A DNA stretch of 64,000 bases from Geminicoccus roseus DSM 18922 (GTDB taxonomy: Bacteria; Pseudomonadota; Alphaproteobacteria; Geminicoccales; Geminicoccaceae), in assembly GCF_000427665.1 (NCBI RefSeq), contig NZ_KE386572.1:5208373-5272372 (forward strand), written 5' to 3'. Position numbers and translations under genes: made by a program. The notes below the pieces were generated by a model. It did not search any database, was not told where the DNA came from, and saw nothing but the letters and a program-made list of their open reading frames with translations. Positions 27,102 to 35,714 of the stretch are shown one piece after another (position 1 is the stretch's first letter; each line of letters begins with the position of its first letter).

Positions 27102-28949
27102 TCAGGCGTCCTTCAGCCACCAGCTGTCCGGCCGGTAGATGCCGAAATGGGCGCCGGGCTCCCAGTTGTAGATGCCCTCGGCCGGCAGGTTCATCAGGTT
27201 CGGCCGGGCCACCACCGGCTGCATCACCCCGGCCACCAGGCCGATGTTCCAGACATTCTCGGCATGGTTCTTCAGGATCGCATGCCAGATCGTCGCCTGG
27301 GCCTGCCCGTCCTCGGCGAAGCGCCAGTCGTCGAAAAGTTTCATCAGCGCCTGCGCCTCCGGCATGTCCGGCGCCTCGCCCGCCATGCCCTTGGTTTCCC
27401 GGTACTGGCCCCATTTCGGCCACTGCGCCTGGTCCTGGGCGGCCGGCACGAACTCGAGCGGCGGATAGTCCGGCTGCGGGATGCCGTTCTCGATCCCGTA
27501 CCAGATCGTCATCAGCGCCTCGCCGGAGAAGATCCGGTTGCGCAGCACGTCGCGCTGCGACGGCTTCACGTCGATGCCGAAGCCGACCTCCTTCCAGGTG
27601 GTGGCGACCAGCTCCAGGACGTCGCTCTGCTCGCTGTCCTCGCCGGCGGTCTCCACCACCAGGCGCAGGTCGCGGCCGTCTGGCAGCCGGCGCAGCCCGC
27701 CCGCGCCCATCTCGAGGCCCAGCTCGTCCATCAGCGCGCTGGCGGCTTCCGGGTCGAAGCGGGTGTTGGCGGTGCCGATCTCGTCGGTCCAAAGCGGGCT
27801 CTGCGGCAGGATCGTGTTGTTGCAGGGCGTGGCGAGGCCGAAATAAAGGAACTGGTTGATCAGCTCCCGGTCGATCGAGATCGCCAGCGCCCGGCGGAAG
27901 CGCACGTCGCGGAACAGGCTGCGCCAGACATCGTCGGCGGCGTTCAGGTTGGGGAACAGCGCCAGATGCGCGCCCTTGGCCTGCTTCCACAGATGGGTGA
28001 CCAGCCCACTGCGCTCCTCGCTCTCCTTGAGGAAGGTGTAGTCCTTGAAGAACAGGCCGCGCGCCTGCATGTCGGTCTCGCCGCCGCCGGCCTTGATCGG
28101 GATCAGCTTGCTGTCGACCACCTCCAGCACGATCCGGTCCAGATAGGGCAGCTGCACGCCGTTGGCGTCGACCCGGTGGAAATAGGGGTTGCGCTCGGCC
28201 ACGAACCGCTCGGACGGCGGCTCGGTCACCAGCACCCAGGGCTGCACGTCCGGCATGTCCGGATTGTCGATCTTGCTGATCCGGTCCTGGCGGCCGAACA
28301 GGTCGGCCCAGTCCCGCGACTTGGTCGCCGCGATCCGCTTCTGCAGGTCCTCCGCCGAGGCGTATTTCTCGTGGAACGACTTCAGGTAGTGGGCCGGCCG
28401 GTACAGATAGATCGGCGCCGCCGCGGCCAGGGCCGGCAGGAAGAACGGGTTCGGGTTCTTCCAGGCGTAGCGGACGGTGAGCTCGTCCGGGAAGGTCACC
28501 TCGGGCGGCTCGCCGTCGACCAGCATCTGCACTTCCGGGCCGGTCGGCATCAGCTTGGGCTCGTTGGCGACGTCCTCCCAGTAGAAGCGGAAGTCCTCCG
28601 AGGTGAAGGGGTGGCCGTCCGACCATTTGTGGCCGCGGCGCAGGTGGAAGGTGAAGATCCGGCCTTCCTCGACCTCGTAGCTCTTCAGGATGTCGGCCAC
28701 GAACTGGTAGTCCAGATCGTAGCCGACCAGCCTGGCATAGCCGTAGACCGTGAGCATCCGGGTGTCCTTGGCCCGGCCGATCAGGCTGCGCATCTCGCCG
28801 CCGCGCTTGCCGAGCTCGGCCAGCCCCTCCAGGACCCGCGGCTCGTCGGGCGGGGCCCCGGCCGCCTGGGCCGGCGAGCGGCGCGGCAGGACAACGGCCC
28901 CTGCGGCGGCCAGCGCCGCGGTCTCGACGAAGGTCCGGCGTGTCAGCAT
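27102..28949 (-). CDS. family 5 (peptide/oligopeptide-type) ABC substrate-binding protein
   Basis: 615 aa periplasmic binding protein. The N-terminus LTRRTFVETAALAAAGAVVLP has a twin-arginine signal followed by a hydrophobic stretch ending at AQA near residue 29. The body has the SBP_bac_5 layout: FTFHLRRGHKWSDGHPFTSEDF near residues 98-119, YLDRIVLEVVDS, RFRRALAISIDRELI near residue 351 and a long C-terminal lobe. It is 50-80 residues longer than typical DppA/OppA, as in a subgroup seen with large or unusual ligands. It is last in the minus-strand glycosyltransferase/ABC run, 54 bp after the fused ATPase gene. The ligand is unknown. Confidence 0.88.
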   Translation of the reverse strand: MLTRRTFVETAALAAAGAVVLPRRSPAQAAGAPPDEPRVLEGLAELGKRGGEMRSLIGRAKDTRMLTVYGYARLVGYDLDYQFVADILKSYEVEEGRIFTFHLRRGHKWSDGHPFTSEDFRFYWEDVANEPKLMPTGPEVQMLVDGEPPEVTFPDELTVRYAWKNPNPFFLPALAAAAPIYLYRPAHYLKSFHEKYASAEDLQKRIAATKSRDWADLFGRQDRISKIDNPDMPDVQPWVLVTEPPSERFVAERNPYFHRVDANGVQLPYLDRIVLEVVDSKLIPIKAGGGETDMQARGLFFKDYTFLKESEERSGLVTHLWKQAKGAHLALFPNLNAADDVWRSLFRDVRFRRALAISIDRELINQFLYFGLATPCNNTILPQSPLWTDEIGTANTRFDPEAASALMDELGLEMGAGGLRRLPDGRDLRLVVETAGEDSEQSDVLELVATTWKEVGFGIDVKPSQRDVLRNRIFSGEALMTIWYGIENGIPQPDYPPLEFVPAAQDQAQWPKWGQYRETKGMAGEAPDMPEAQALMKLFDDWRFAEDGQAQATIWHAILKNHAENVWNIGLVAGVMQPVVARPNLMNLPAEGIYNWEPGAHFGIYRPDSWWLKDA

Positions 28950-29003
28950 GGCGCGGTGGGCTCCCCTGGCTCTTGCGTCTGATCGTTCGACCTGCCCGCC
29001 CCT

Positions 29004-30872
29004 TCAGGCGGGCGCATGGCTTTCCGACAACATACGGACATAATGGTCCGGTTCCACCTCGATCAGCCGGGTGGGCTTATCGCCGATGGTGAACGGCGCC
29101 TTCCAATGGTCGGGGCGGCCGTTGCCGGCGGCCATCAGGTGGTCCAGGTCCAGGGGCCGGTCCGGGTCCGGCTCCGGCACCGCCGCCAGGAGGTTCCGGG
29201 TGTAGGGATGGCGGGGGTTGGCGAACAGCTGGTCGGTGGGGGCGATCTCCACGATCCGCCCGCCGCTCATCACCGCGATCCGGTCGGCGATGTAGCGCAC
29301 CACGGCAAGATCATGGGCGACGAACAGATAGGTCAGGTCCAGGGCCTTCTGCAGGTCGCGCAGGAGGTTGAGGACCTGGGCCTGCACCGAGACGTCCAGG
29401 GCCGAGACCGGCTCGTCGCAGAGCAGGATGTCCGGCTCCAGCGCCAGGGCGCGGGCGATGCCGATCCGCTGGCGCTGGCCGCCGGAAAAGCTGTGCGGGT
29501 AGCGGCGCAGGTGGCGGCTGCCGTCCAGCCCGACCGCCTCCAGCAGCTGGCGGGCGCGGGTCTCGCGCTCCTTGGCGTTGCCGATGCCGTGGATCAGCAA
29601 GGGCTCGGCCACGATGTCCAGCACGGTCATGCGCGGGTCGAGCGAGCTGTAGGGGTCCTGGAACACGTACTGGATGCGCCGGCGGAACGCGCGCAGCGCC
29701 GAGGCGTCCAGATGGGCCACGTCGATCGGCCCGTCGGGACCGTGGAACAGGATCCGGCCGCTGTCCGGGGTCAGGCCGCGCATGATCATCTTGCTGACCG
29801 TGGTCTTGCCCGACCCGCTCTCGCCGACCAGGGCGAAGCTCTCGCCCTTGGCGATGGTGAAGCTGATGTCGTCGGCGGCGACGATCTCCAGCCAGGAACC
29901 GGAGAACGGCCCGCCCTTGCGCGCCATGAAGCGCTTGTTCAGCCCCTGCACCTCCAGGAGCGTCTCGCCCCGGGCCGGGCCCGGCTCCGGCACCGGCCGG
30001 TGCACCGCCTGGGCATGCTCGACATTGATGGCGCGCAGGCCCTTCAAACGGACCGAGCGGTCGGTGGTCAGGCTGGGCACCGCGCCGATCAGGCCCTGCA
30101 GGTAGGGATGCTGCGGGTCGGTGAGCAGCTCGCGGGCGGGACCGCGCTCGACCACCTTGCCGCGATAGAGCACCACCACCTCGTCGGCGATGTTGGCGAC
30201 CACGCCCAGATCGTGGGTGATGAACAGGATCGACATGCCGAGCGTCGCCTGCAGGTCCTTGAGCAGCTTGAGGACCTGGGCCTGCACGGTGACGTCCAGC
30301 GCGGTGGTCGGCTCGTCGGCGATCACCAGTTCCGGGCGGCACACCAGCGCCATGGCGATCACCGCGCGCTGGCGCAGGCCGCCGGACAGCTCGAACGGGT
30401 AGGCGGAGTAGGCGCGGTCGGCGTCGGGAAAGCCGACCAGCTTCAGCATCTCCTTGGTGCGCGCCTTGGCCTCGCTGTCGCTCAGCCCCTCGTGCAGGGT
30501 CAGCACCTCGTCGATCTGGTTGCCGATCCGGTGCAGGGGCGAGAGCGAGCTCATCGGCTCCTGGAAGATCATCGAGATGTGCTGGCCGCGCAGCCGGCGG
30601 CGCAGGCCGCCCTCCTGGTCGAGCGGCGCCAGGTCGACCACCTTGCCCTCGTGCAGGAAGTTCACCGCGCCCCGCTCGATCCGGGCGTTGCCCGGCAGGA
30701 TCCCCAGCACCGCCTGGGAGATCACGGTCTTGCCAGACCCGCTCTCGCCGACCAGGGCCACGGTCTTGTGCTGCGGGACGACGAAGGACGCGCCGCGCAC
30801 GGCCTCGACCTTGCCCTCGTCGGCCGCGAAGCTCACCACCAGATCGTCGACTTCGAGCAGTGGGGTAGTCAA
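29004..30872 (-). CDS. fused double ATP-binding subunit of a peptide-type ABC importer (OppD-OppF/GsiA-like)
   Basis: 622 aa with two complete ABC ATPase cassettes in one chain. Half 1: Walker [12 protein letters not shown] near residue 41, signature [11 protein letters not shown], Walker [13 protein letters not shown]. Half 2: Walker [12 protein letters not shown] near residue 360, signature [11 protein letters not shown], Walker [13 protein letters not shown]. Each half ends in an oligopeptide-type C-terminal stretch ([14 protein letters not shown] and [14 protein letters not shown]). The start is a TTG whose TTGA overlaps the stop of the deacetylase gene; there is no ATG or GTG in the right register. 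It has no permease on its own strand; the matching permeases are on the plus arm at 40-41.9 kb. Confidence 0.92.
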   Translation of the reverse strand: MTTPLLEVDDLVVSFAADEGKVEAVRGASFVVPQHKTVALVGESGSGKTVISQAVLGILPGNARIERGAVNFLHEGKVVDLAPLDQEGGLRRRLRGQHISMIFQEPMSSLSPLHRIGNQIDEVLTLHEGLSDSEAKARTKEMLKLVGFPDADRAYSAYPFELSGGLRQRAVIAMALVCRPELVIADEPTTALDVTVQAQVLKLLKDLQATLGMSILFITHDLGVVANIADEVVVLYRGKVVERGPARELLTDPQHPYLQGLIGAVPSLTTDRSVRLKGLRAINVEHAQAVHRPVPEPGPARGETLLEVQGLNKRFMARKGGPFSGSWLEIVAADDISFTIAKGESFALVGESGSGKTTVSKMIMRGLTPDSGRILFHGPDGPIDVAHLDASALRAFRRRIQYVFQDPYSSLDPRMTVLDIVAEPLLIHGIGNAKERETRARQLLEAVGLDGSRHLRRYPHSFSGGQRQRIGIARALALEPDILLCDEPVSALDVSVQAQVLNLLRDLQKALDLTYLFVAHDLAVVRYIADRIAVMSGGRIVEIAPTDQLFANPRHPYTRNLLAAVPEPDPDRPLDLDHLMAAGNGRPDHWKAPFTIGDKPTRLIEVEPDHYVRMLSESHAPA

Positions 30873-31546
30873 CCTGACGCCTGCCTGGAAAAGAGACCGG
30901 CGGCCGTTTCGAACCGGACGCCCGGGCGATCTTGGAGGAGACCGATCGCGCGGTCGAGGGCAAGGAAGCCCTCGGCACCGGTCACGCCGTGATGGGTGAG
31001 CAGGCCGATGGGCCCAGGCCCTGCCCGCTCGGCGAGCTGCGCCAGGATCGCTTCCGCGTCCAGGTGGCGCTTGCCGTCCTGCCAGCGCACCGTGTCGACA
31101 TGGGTGTCGACCAGGCGGAGATCCGGCACGTCCGGCGCCGGTTTGCGCCCGGCAAAGGTGGAGAGGCCGACAAAGCCCAAAGACGGCAGGCGGGCGCGCA
31201 GCTTCGGCTCGATCCGGTTCCAGGGCGGCACCATCACCGGATGAAAACGCTCGCCGAAGATCCCCGCCAGCCGTTCCCGCGCCCGGACCAGGGCTTCGTC
31301 CTGGTCGAGCCGGTCGACCAGCTCGCATTTGCGCCCATCGGCGCTGCGATGGTCCTGGTGGGCCAGGCCGTGCTGGACCACGGCGGCGCCGGGGCAGGCC
31401 AGGATCCGCTCGATCGTGGCCGGCTCCAGCTGCTCAGGGATCACCGCCAGCACCAGCGGCACGCGGTGGCGCCTGGCGATCCCGAGCAGCCGGTCGAGCC
31501 TGGGATCGTCGGCCGCCGCGTCGTCGTCCCGCCACCAGAGGTTCAA
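30869..31546 (-). CDS. polysaccharide deacetylase-like protein
   Basis: 225 aa, NodB-fold type. The N-terminal WWRDDDAAADDPRL motif provides the paired aspartates of the metal site near residues 6-8, QHGLAHQDH near residue 58 the histidines, and PPWNRI near residue 108 the PxWN motif. LVDTHVDTVRW and GLLTHHGVT complete the barrel. No signal peptide is seen, so it would act in the cytoplasm. The start is TTG, and TTGA overlaps the stop of the upstream glycosyltransferase. Its own stop overlaps the TTG start of the ATPase gene. Sitting in a glycosyltransferase run suggests N-deacetylation of a glycan or glycolipid intermediate. Confidence 0.8.
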   Translation of the reverse strand: MNLWWRDDDAAADDPRLDRLLGIARRHRVPLVLAVIPEQLEPATIERILACPGAAVVQHGLAHQDHRSADGRKCELVDRLDQDEALVRARERLAGIFGERFHPVMVPPWNRIEPKLRARLPSLGFVGLSTFAGRKPAPDVPDLRLVDTHVDTVRWQDGKRHLDAEAILAQLAERAGPGPIGLLTHHGVTGAEGFLALDRAIGLLQDRPGVRFETAAGLFSRQASG

Positions 31547-32661
31547 GCGATCAGTCCTTCGATGACCCGGGCGCTGGTTTCCGCCCCGTCGAAGGCGAAG
31601 CTGCGGCCGATCCTGGTGTCCTGCTCGGTGGCGCGGTCGATGGCGGCGGCCAGCCGCTCCGGGGCAAGCTCGGCCGATTCCAGCAGCACCGCCCGGCCGA
31701 GCTCCGAAAGGCGCGCCGCCCGCCGGCGCTGCTCGGTCTCGCCGTCCTCGGCGAACGGCACCAGCACCATGGGCGCCTCGCCCATCAGGGCCTCGGCGAC
31801 CGTGTTGTAGCCGGCCTGCGAGACAGACACGCGACAGTTGGCCAGCCGATCGGGCAGGTCGCCCACATGGGTCTCGACCCGCCCGTTTTCGCCCAGCATG
31901 GCCTGCAGCCGGTCGCGGTCCGCCGAGCCGAGCGCGGCGCCGCCCACCAGCTGCCAGGGCTCGTCCGCCAGCCGGCTGAACCGGCGCGCGGCCGCGGCCG
32001 CCGCCAACAGCCGCCCGCCGACCCGCCCGCCCCCGGCCGAGACCAGGATGCCGGTCCGCCGCGCCTTGGGCGCGGTCGCCTGGTCCAGCACGAAGCCGGT
32101 ATGCACCACCCGCTCGCCCAGTTCGCTGGCATGGGGGAAGGTCGCGCCGAGCGGCAGGAAATCCTGGTCGCCATGCACCAGGACCCGGTCGTAATGCTCC
32201 AGCACCAGGTCGCGCATGGCGAGCGCCCGGGCCGGGTCGCGCTTCTCGGCCAGCACGTCGCGCACCGAGCAGACCACCCGGCCGCCCCGGCCGCGCACCG
32301 CCCGGATCACCGGCAAAAGCTCGTGGCGGAAGGCGCGCCGGCCGAACGGGAACAGCTCGGTCACCAGCACCGCCGGGCGCAGATCCGCGGCCAGCCCGGC
32401 CAGATGCGCGGCGCGGCGCTGGCGGGCCGGCTCGTCCCAGGGCCGGTCCTGGCGGTCGCGCAGGTCGGAAAAGTTGGCCCCGGCATGGACCGGGTCGAGC
32501 TGCACGAAGGCCACGCCGTCTGGCAGCGCGAACCTCGCGGGCGGGCCGCCGCTGGCCAGCGTGGTCGGGATGTTGCGCGCCGCCAGGGCGCGGGCCAGGC
32601 CCAAGGCGCGGCGCAGATGGCCGGTCCCCAAGAGATGCTGGGTCCAGATCAGGACGGTCAT
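31543..32661 (-). CDS. MurG-like glycosyltransferase, COG4671 type (copy A)
   Basis: 372 aa GT-B fold protein. The N-terminus LIWTQHLLGTGHLRRALGLA matches the GxGHxxR motif of COG4671 predicted glycosyltransferases. The C-terminal domain has SAGGGRVGGRL near residue 208 and the donor-binding loop VSQAGYNTVAEALMGEAPMV near residue 288. ATG 32661 overlaps the stop of the phosphatase gene (ATGA), and its own stop overlaps the TTG of the deacetylase. A second, more divergent member lies at 35715-36929, so the cluster carries two COG4671 and two GT4 enzymes. Donor and acceptor are unknown. Confidence 0.85.
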   Translation of the reverse strand: MTVLIWTQHLLGTGHLRRALGLARALAARNIPTTLASGGPPARFALPDGVAFVQLDPVHAGANFSDLRDRQDRPWDEPARQRRAAHLAGLAADLRPAVLVTELFPFGRRAFRHELLPVIRAVRGRGGRVVCSVRDVLAEKRDPARALAMRDLVLEHYDRVLVHGDQDFLPLGATFPHASELGERVVHTGFVLDQATAPKARRTGILVSAGGGRVGGRLLAAAAAARRFSRLADEPWQLVGGAALGSADRDRLQAMLGENGRVETHVGDLPDRLANCRVSVSQAGYNTVAEALMGEAPMVLVPFAEDGETEQRRRAARLSELGRAVLLESAELAPERLAAAIDRATEQDTRIGRSFAFDGAETSARVIEGLIA

Positions 32662-33203
32662 GGCGAGGAGAGCGGCACCGGGCGGACCGTGCCGGCCTCG
32701 ATCAGGATCGCGTCGGAATGGGCGAAGGCCACCGGGGACGGCTCCTGCATCGCCCAGCCGGTGCGCACCGCCAGCGCCGCCAGCATCAGGCCGCGATGGC
32801 TGACCAGGATCGCCTCGCCGACCAGATGCGGCGCCACCCGGATGGCGGCCTCGCGATAGGATTCGCCGCCGGGCGCCCGAAAATCCAGGCCCAGCGCCTC
32901 GCGGCGCGCCACCTCGGCCGGGTCGTCCAGGCGCAGGGAGCGCAATGACCGGCCTTCCCAGCCGCCCCAGTCCAGCTCCACCAGCTCCGGCAGCACGGCA
33001 CCCTCCAGCCCCAGGATCTCGGCGGTCTGCCGGGCGCGGGCCAGCGGGCTGGTGCGGACCGGCCAGGCCTGGAAGCGGGCCGGCAGCCGCCAGGAGCGCA
33101 CCAGGCGCGCCCCTTCCGGCGAGAGCGGGATGTCCGCCCTGCCCTGCAGGCGCCGGTCCCGGTTCCATGCGGTCGGGCCGTGGCGGATCAGCAGAAGGCT
33201 CAC
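32658..33203 (-). CDS. histidine phosphatase (phosphoglycerate-mutase-like)
   Basis: 181 aa. The N-terminal RHGPTAWNRDRRLQGRADIP carries the catalytic RHG histidine near residue 8. TSPLARARQTAEIL near residue 51 and the second histidine in VSHRGLMLAAL near residue 135 complete the two-histidine site. Small members of this family act on sugar phosphates, cofactors or nucleotides. It is coupled by GTGA at its 5' end and ATGA at its 3' end between two glycosyltransferases, so a sugar-phosphate or nucleotide-sugar substrate is likely. The start is GTG. Confidence 0.88.
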   Translation of the reverse strand: MSLLLIRHGPTAWNRDRRLQGRADIPLSPEGARLVRSWRLPARFQAWPVRTSPLARARQTAEILGLEGAVLPELVELDWGGWEGRSLRSLRLDDPAEVARREALGLDFRAPGGESYREAAIRVAPHLVGEAILVSHRGLMLAALAVRTGWAMQEPSPVAFAHSDAILIEAGTVRPVPLSSP

Positions 33204-34372
33204 CGCTCGCCGGTTTCCTCGCGGCGCACCCGCCTTGCTGCGGCCAGGCCAAGCGCGGTGTCCAGCGCATGGGCGGCGGCGGCGTCGCTGTGGACCCGCT
33301 CCACATGGCGGATGCCGGCCTGGCCCATGATCGAGCGGCGTTCCGGCTCGTCCAGCAGGATCATCATGCTGTTGGCGAACGCCACCGCGTCGCCGCCGGT
33401 GGCGAGCAGGCCGGTGCGGCGGTGCAGGACCACGTCGGACACCCCGGTGCCCCGCCCGGCCACCACCGGCAGCCCGGCGGCCTGCGCCTCCAGGAACACC
33501 ATGCCGTAGGCCTCGTTCAGGGCGGGCCAGACGAACATGTCGGAAGCGGCATAGATCGGCGGGAGGCGATCCTCGGGCATGGCGCCCAGGAAACGGACCC
33601 GGTCGGCGCCCAGCGACGCGAACGCACTGCGCACCAAGGGCCCGGCCGGACCGTCGCCCACCACCAGGAGCTGCCAGGGCCAGGCGGTCATCCGGGACAG
33701 GGCGTCGGCCAGCTGCAGGTAGGAAGCGCGCTTGGCCTCGTCGTCGCGCATCATCGCCACCGTGAGCAGCCAGACCGCCGAGGGGTCCAGGCCGTGCGCC
33801 GCGGCCAGCTGGGTGCGGTGGGCGAAGCGCTGGCTGTTGGCCTGGCGGTAGGGGGTGGTGTCCAAAAACGGCGGCAGGCGCTGGATGACGCCCTTGATGC
33901 GCGAGCCCGCACCCTGCAGACCACGCACGTCGACCTTGGTCATCGGCAGGAGCAGGTCGGCACGCGACAAGGCGCGGATCGAGCCGGCATGGCCCACCGC
34001 CCAGCCGCCCTCGCGGCGACGCCGGGCGAACGACGGCTCGGCCACCACGTAGGGGATGCCCAGCCGCTCGGACACGGTCGGGCCCAGCAGGTCCGGAGCC
34101 TTGTGGTAGCAGTGATAGGTGAACCAGAGGTCCGGCACCCAGTCGCGCGACAGCCGGTCGGCCAGGCGCTGCGACAGGCTGGCGGCGGTGTGGGCCAGGC
34201 GCAGCTGGTGGAGCTGGTCGCCATCGCGGTCGTAGCTGCGCAGCCGGCAGGCGACCCGCACCTCGTGGCCAAGGCGTTCCAGCACGCGGATGAAGCCACG
34301 GCTCATGCGCCGGTCGCCGGAAGGCACCGGATGGTCTGGGGGCTTCATCGGCGCGTAGAACGCGATCTTCAA
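33200..34372 (-). CDS. GT4-family glycosyltransferase (copy B)
   Basis: 390 aa GT-B protein. The N-terminal domain begins KIAFYAPMKPPDHPVPSGDR and the C-terminal domain holds WQLLVVGDGP near residue 235, RVRFLGAMPEDRLPPIYAASD near residue 260 and the EX7E motif in NEAYGMVFLEAQAAGLPVV near residue 290. The start is TTG 34372 with AAGGAAA upstream; no ATG occurs in frame before the conserved strand, and longer frames only add low-complexity residues. The stop overlaps the GTG of the phosphatase. Acceptor and donor are unknown; members of this group build exopolysaccharide or glycolipid head groups. Confidence 0.87.
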   Translation of the reverse strand: MKIAFYAPMKPPDHPVPSGDRRMSRGFIRVLERLGHEVRVACRLRSYDRDGDQLHQLRLAHTAASLSQRLADRLSRDWVPDLWFTYHCYHKAPDLLGPTVSERLGIPYVVAEPSFARRRREGGWAVGHAGSIRALSRADLLLPMTKVDVRGLQGAGSRIKGVIQRLPPFLDTTPYRQANSQRFAHRTQLAAAHGLDPSAVWLLTVAMMRDDEAKRASYLQLADALSRMTAWPWQLLVVGDGPAGPLVRSAFASLGADRVRFLGAMPEDRLPPIYAASDMFVWPALNEAYGMVFLEAQAAGLPVVAGRGTGVSDVVLHRRTGLLATGGDAVAFANSMMILLDEPERRSIMGQAGIRHVERVHSDAAAAHALDTALGLAAARRVRREETGER

Positions 34373-34394
34373 CTTGGTTTCCTTCGGCGTTCCC

Positions 34395-35648
34395 TCAAGG
34401 GGGCCTGTTAGCGCTGTGGTTTCCCCGTGCCAGCGCGTCGTCCACCAGCGCCGCAATACGCGCGATCCCACGGCCCGAGTCAAACCCGATGGCCACCTTG
34501 GCGTGCGCCTCGCGTGCGAATTCGCCGCGGCGGGCGGGGTCCTGCAACAGCTGGGCCATGGCGGCCGCCAGCGCCGCCGCGTCGTCGGGCGGCACCAGCC
34601 GGCCGCTCTCCCCGTCCGTCACCAGTTCGCCCACCGAGGCGGCGTCGGTGGAGACGATCGGCAGGCCGGAGGCCGCCGCCTCGACCACCACGTTCGGCAG
34701 CCCGTCCTTGTCGCCGTCCTCGGCGACCCGCACCGGCAAAACGAACAGGTCGGCCTGGCGGTAGGCCGGCCGCACGGTCTCGGCCGGCTGCGGGCCCAGC
34801 CAGGCGATCCGCCCGGCCAGGCCCAGCTCCGCCGCGCGCGAGCGCAGGCGCTCCAGGAGCGGCCCGCCGCCGATATGGTCCAGGCGCCAGTGCAGGCCGT
34901 CCGGCAGCAGCGCCAGCGCGTCCAGAAGGAGGAACAGCCCCTTCTTCGGCACCGCCCGGGCGATGCACAGGATCCGCACCGGGTCGGCCGGATCATGGCC
35001 GTCGCGGGCCGGTCGGTGCGCCGGCGCCTGGAAGCGGGCCCGGTCGACGCCGTGATGGATCAGGTGCACCCGCCCGGGGGGAGCCAGATCCTGGAGGTGG
35101 ACAGCGCCGATCCGGGTGCAGGTCGCGCAGAACGCGGCGCCCGCCAGCTTCTCGGCCTTCTCCCAGGCCGGCGTGGTCCAGATGTCCTTGGCATGGGCGG
35201 AGATCGCGAAGGGCAGCTCGTGCATCAGGGCGGCATAGCGCGCCACCGAGGCAGGCGTGTGAAGGAAATGGGCGTAGAGCAGCTCGGTGTCCGGCTCCAG
35301 CTCGGCGGCCAGCACGCAGGCCTGGCCGAACCGGCGCACCCGGTTCTCGCCAGGATCGCGGCGATGGTCGGCCAGCCAGGTGGCGAACGCCCGGGGATAG
35401 CCCGGGAGCGCCGTGGCGGCGCGGCGGCCGGCGGCGACCCGCTCCGGCTCGTCCTCCAGATATTCCGGCAGGTAGCGCACGGGTGCGCGCACCGCCCGGT
35501 GCAGGTCGTGCACCGCGAGGTCGGTCGGGTGGCGCAGCGAGACGATGGCCAGGTCATAACCCAGCCGCTCCAGGCCCAGCAGTTCCTGGGCGACGAAGGT
35601 TTCCGACAGGCGGGGCCAGCCCTTGAGGACGACAGCGATCTTCGGCAG
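34395..35648 (-). CDS. GT4-family glycosyltransferase with probable CTG start (copy C)
   Basis: 417 aa when read from CTG 35648. The first GT-B strand VVLKGWPRLSETFVAQE (residues 5-21) is clearly conserved GT4 sequence but lies upstream of the first in-frame GTG (35513), and no ATG, GTG or TTG occurs in frame before it. GAGG stands exactly 6 nt before the CTG, an ideal ribosome site. The rest has HFLHTPASVARYA, AISAHAKDIW, IHHGVDRARF, ARAVPKKGLFLLLDAL near residue 220 and DGLPNVVVEAAASGLPIVST near residue 320. It starts 66 bp after the COG4671 gene and ends 22 bp before copy B. Starting at 35513 would remove the first 45 residues, including the nucleotide-fold strand. Confidence 0.85.
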   Translation of the reverse strand: MPKIAVVLKGWPRLSETFVAQELLGLERLGYDLAIVSLRHPTDLAVHDLHRAVRAPVRYLPEYLEDEPERVAAGRRAATALPGYPRAFATWLADHRRDPGENRVRRFGQACVLAAELEPDTELLYAHFLHTPASVARYAALMHELPFAISAHAKDIWTTPAWEKAEKLAGAAFCATCTRIGAVHLQDLAPPGRVHLIHHGVDRARFQAPAHRPARDGHDPADPVRILCIARAVPKKGLFLLLDALALLPDGLHWRLDHIGGGPLLERLRSRAAELGLAGRIAWLGPQPAETVRPAYRQADLFVLPVRVAEDGDKDGLPNVVVEAAASGLPIVSTDAASVGELVTDGESGRLVPPDDAAALAAAMAQLLQDPARRGEFAREAHAKVAIGFDSGRGIARIAALVDDALARGNHSANRPP

Positions 35649-35714
35649 GGCGGACCTCGGCGGGAAACGGCGGGAACAGGATGGCCGGAGCCGGTGGGCG
35701 GGCCGGGCTGGCGG

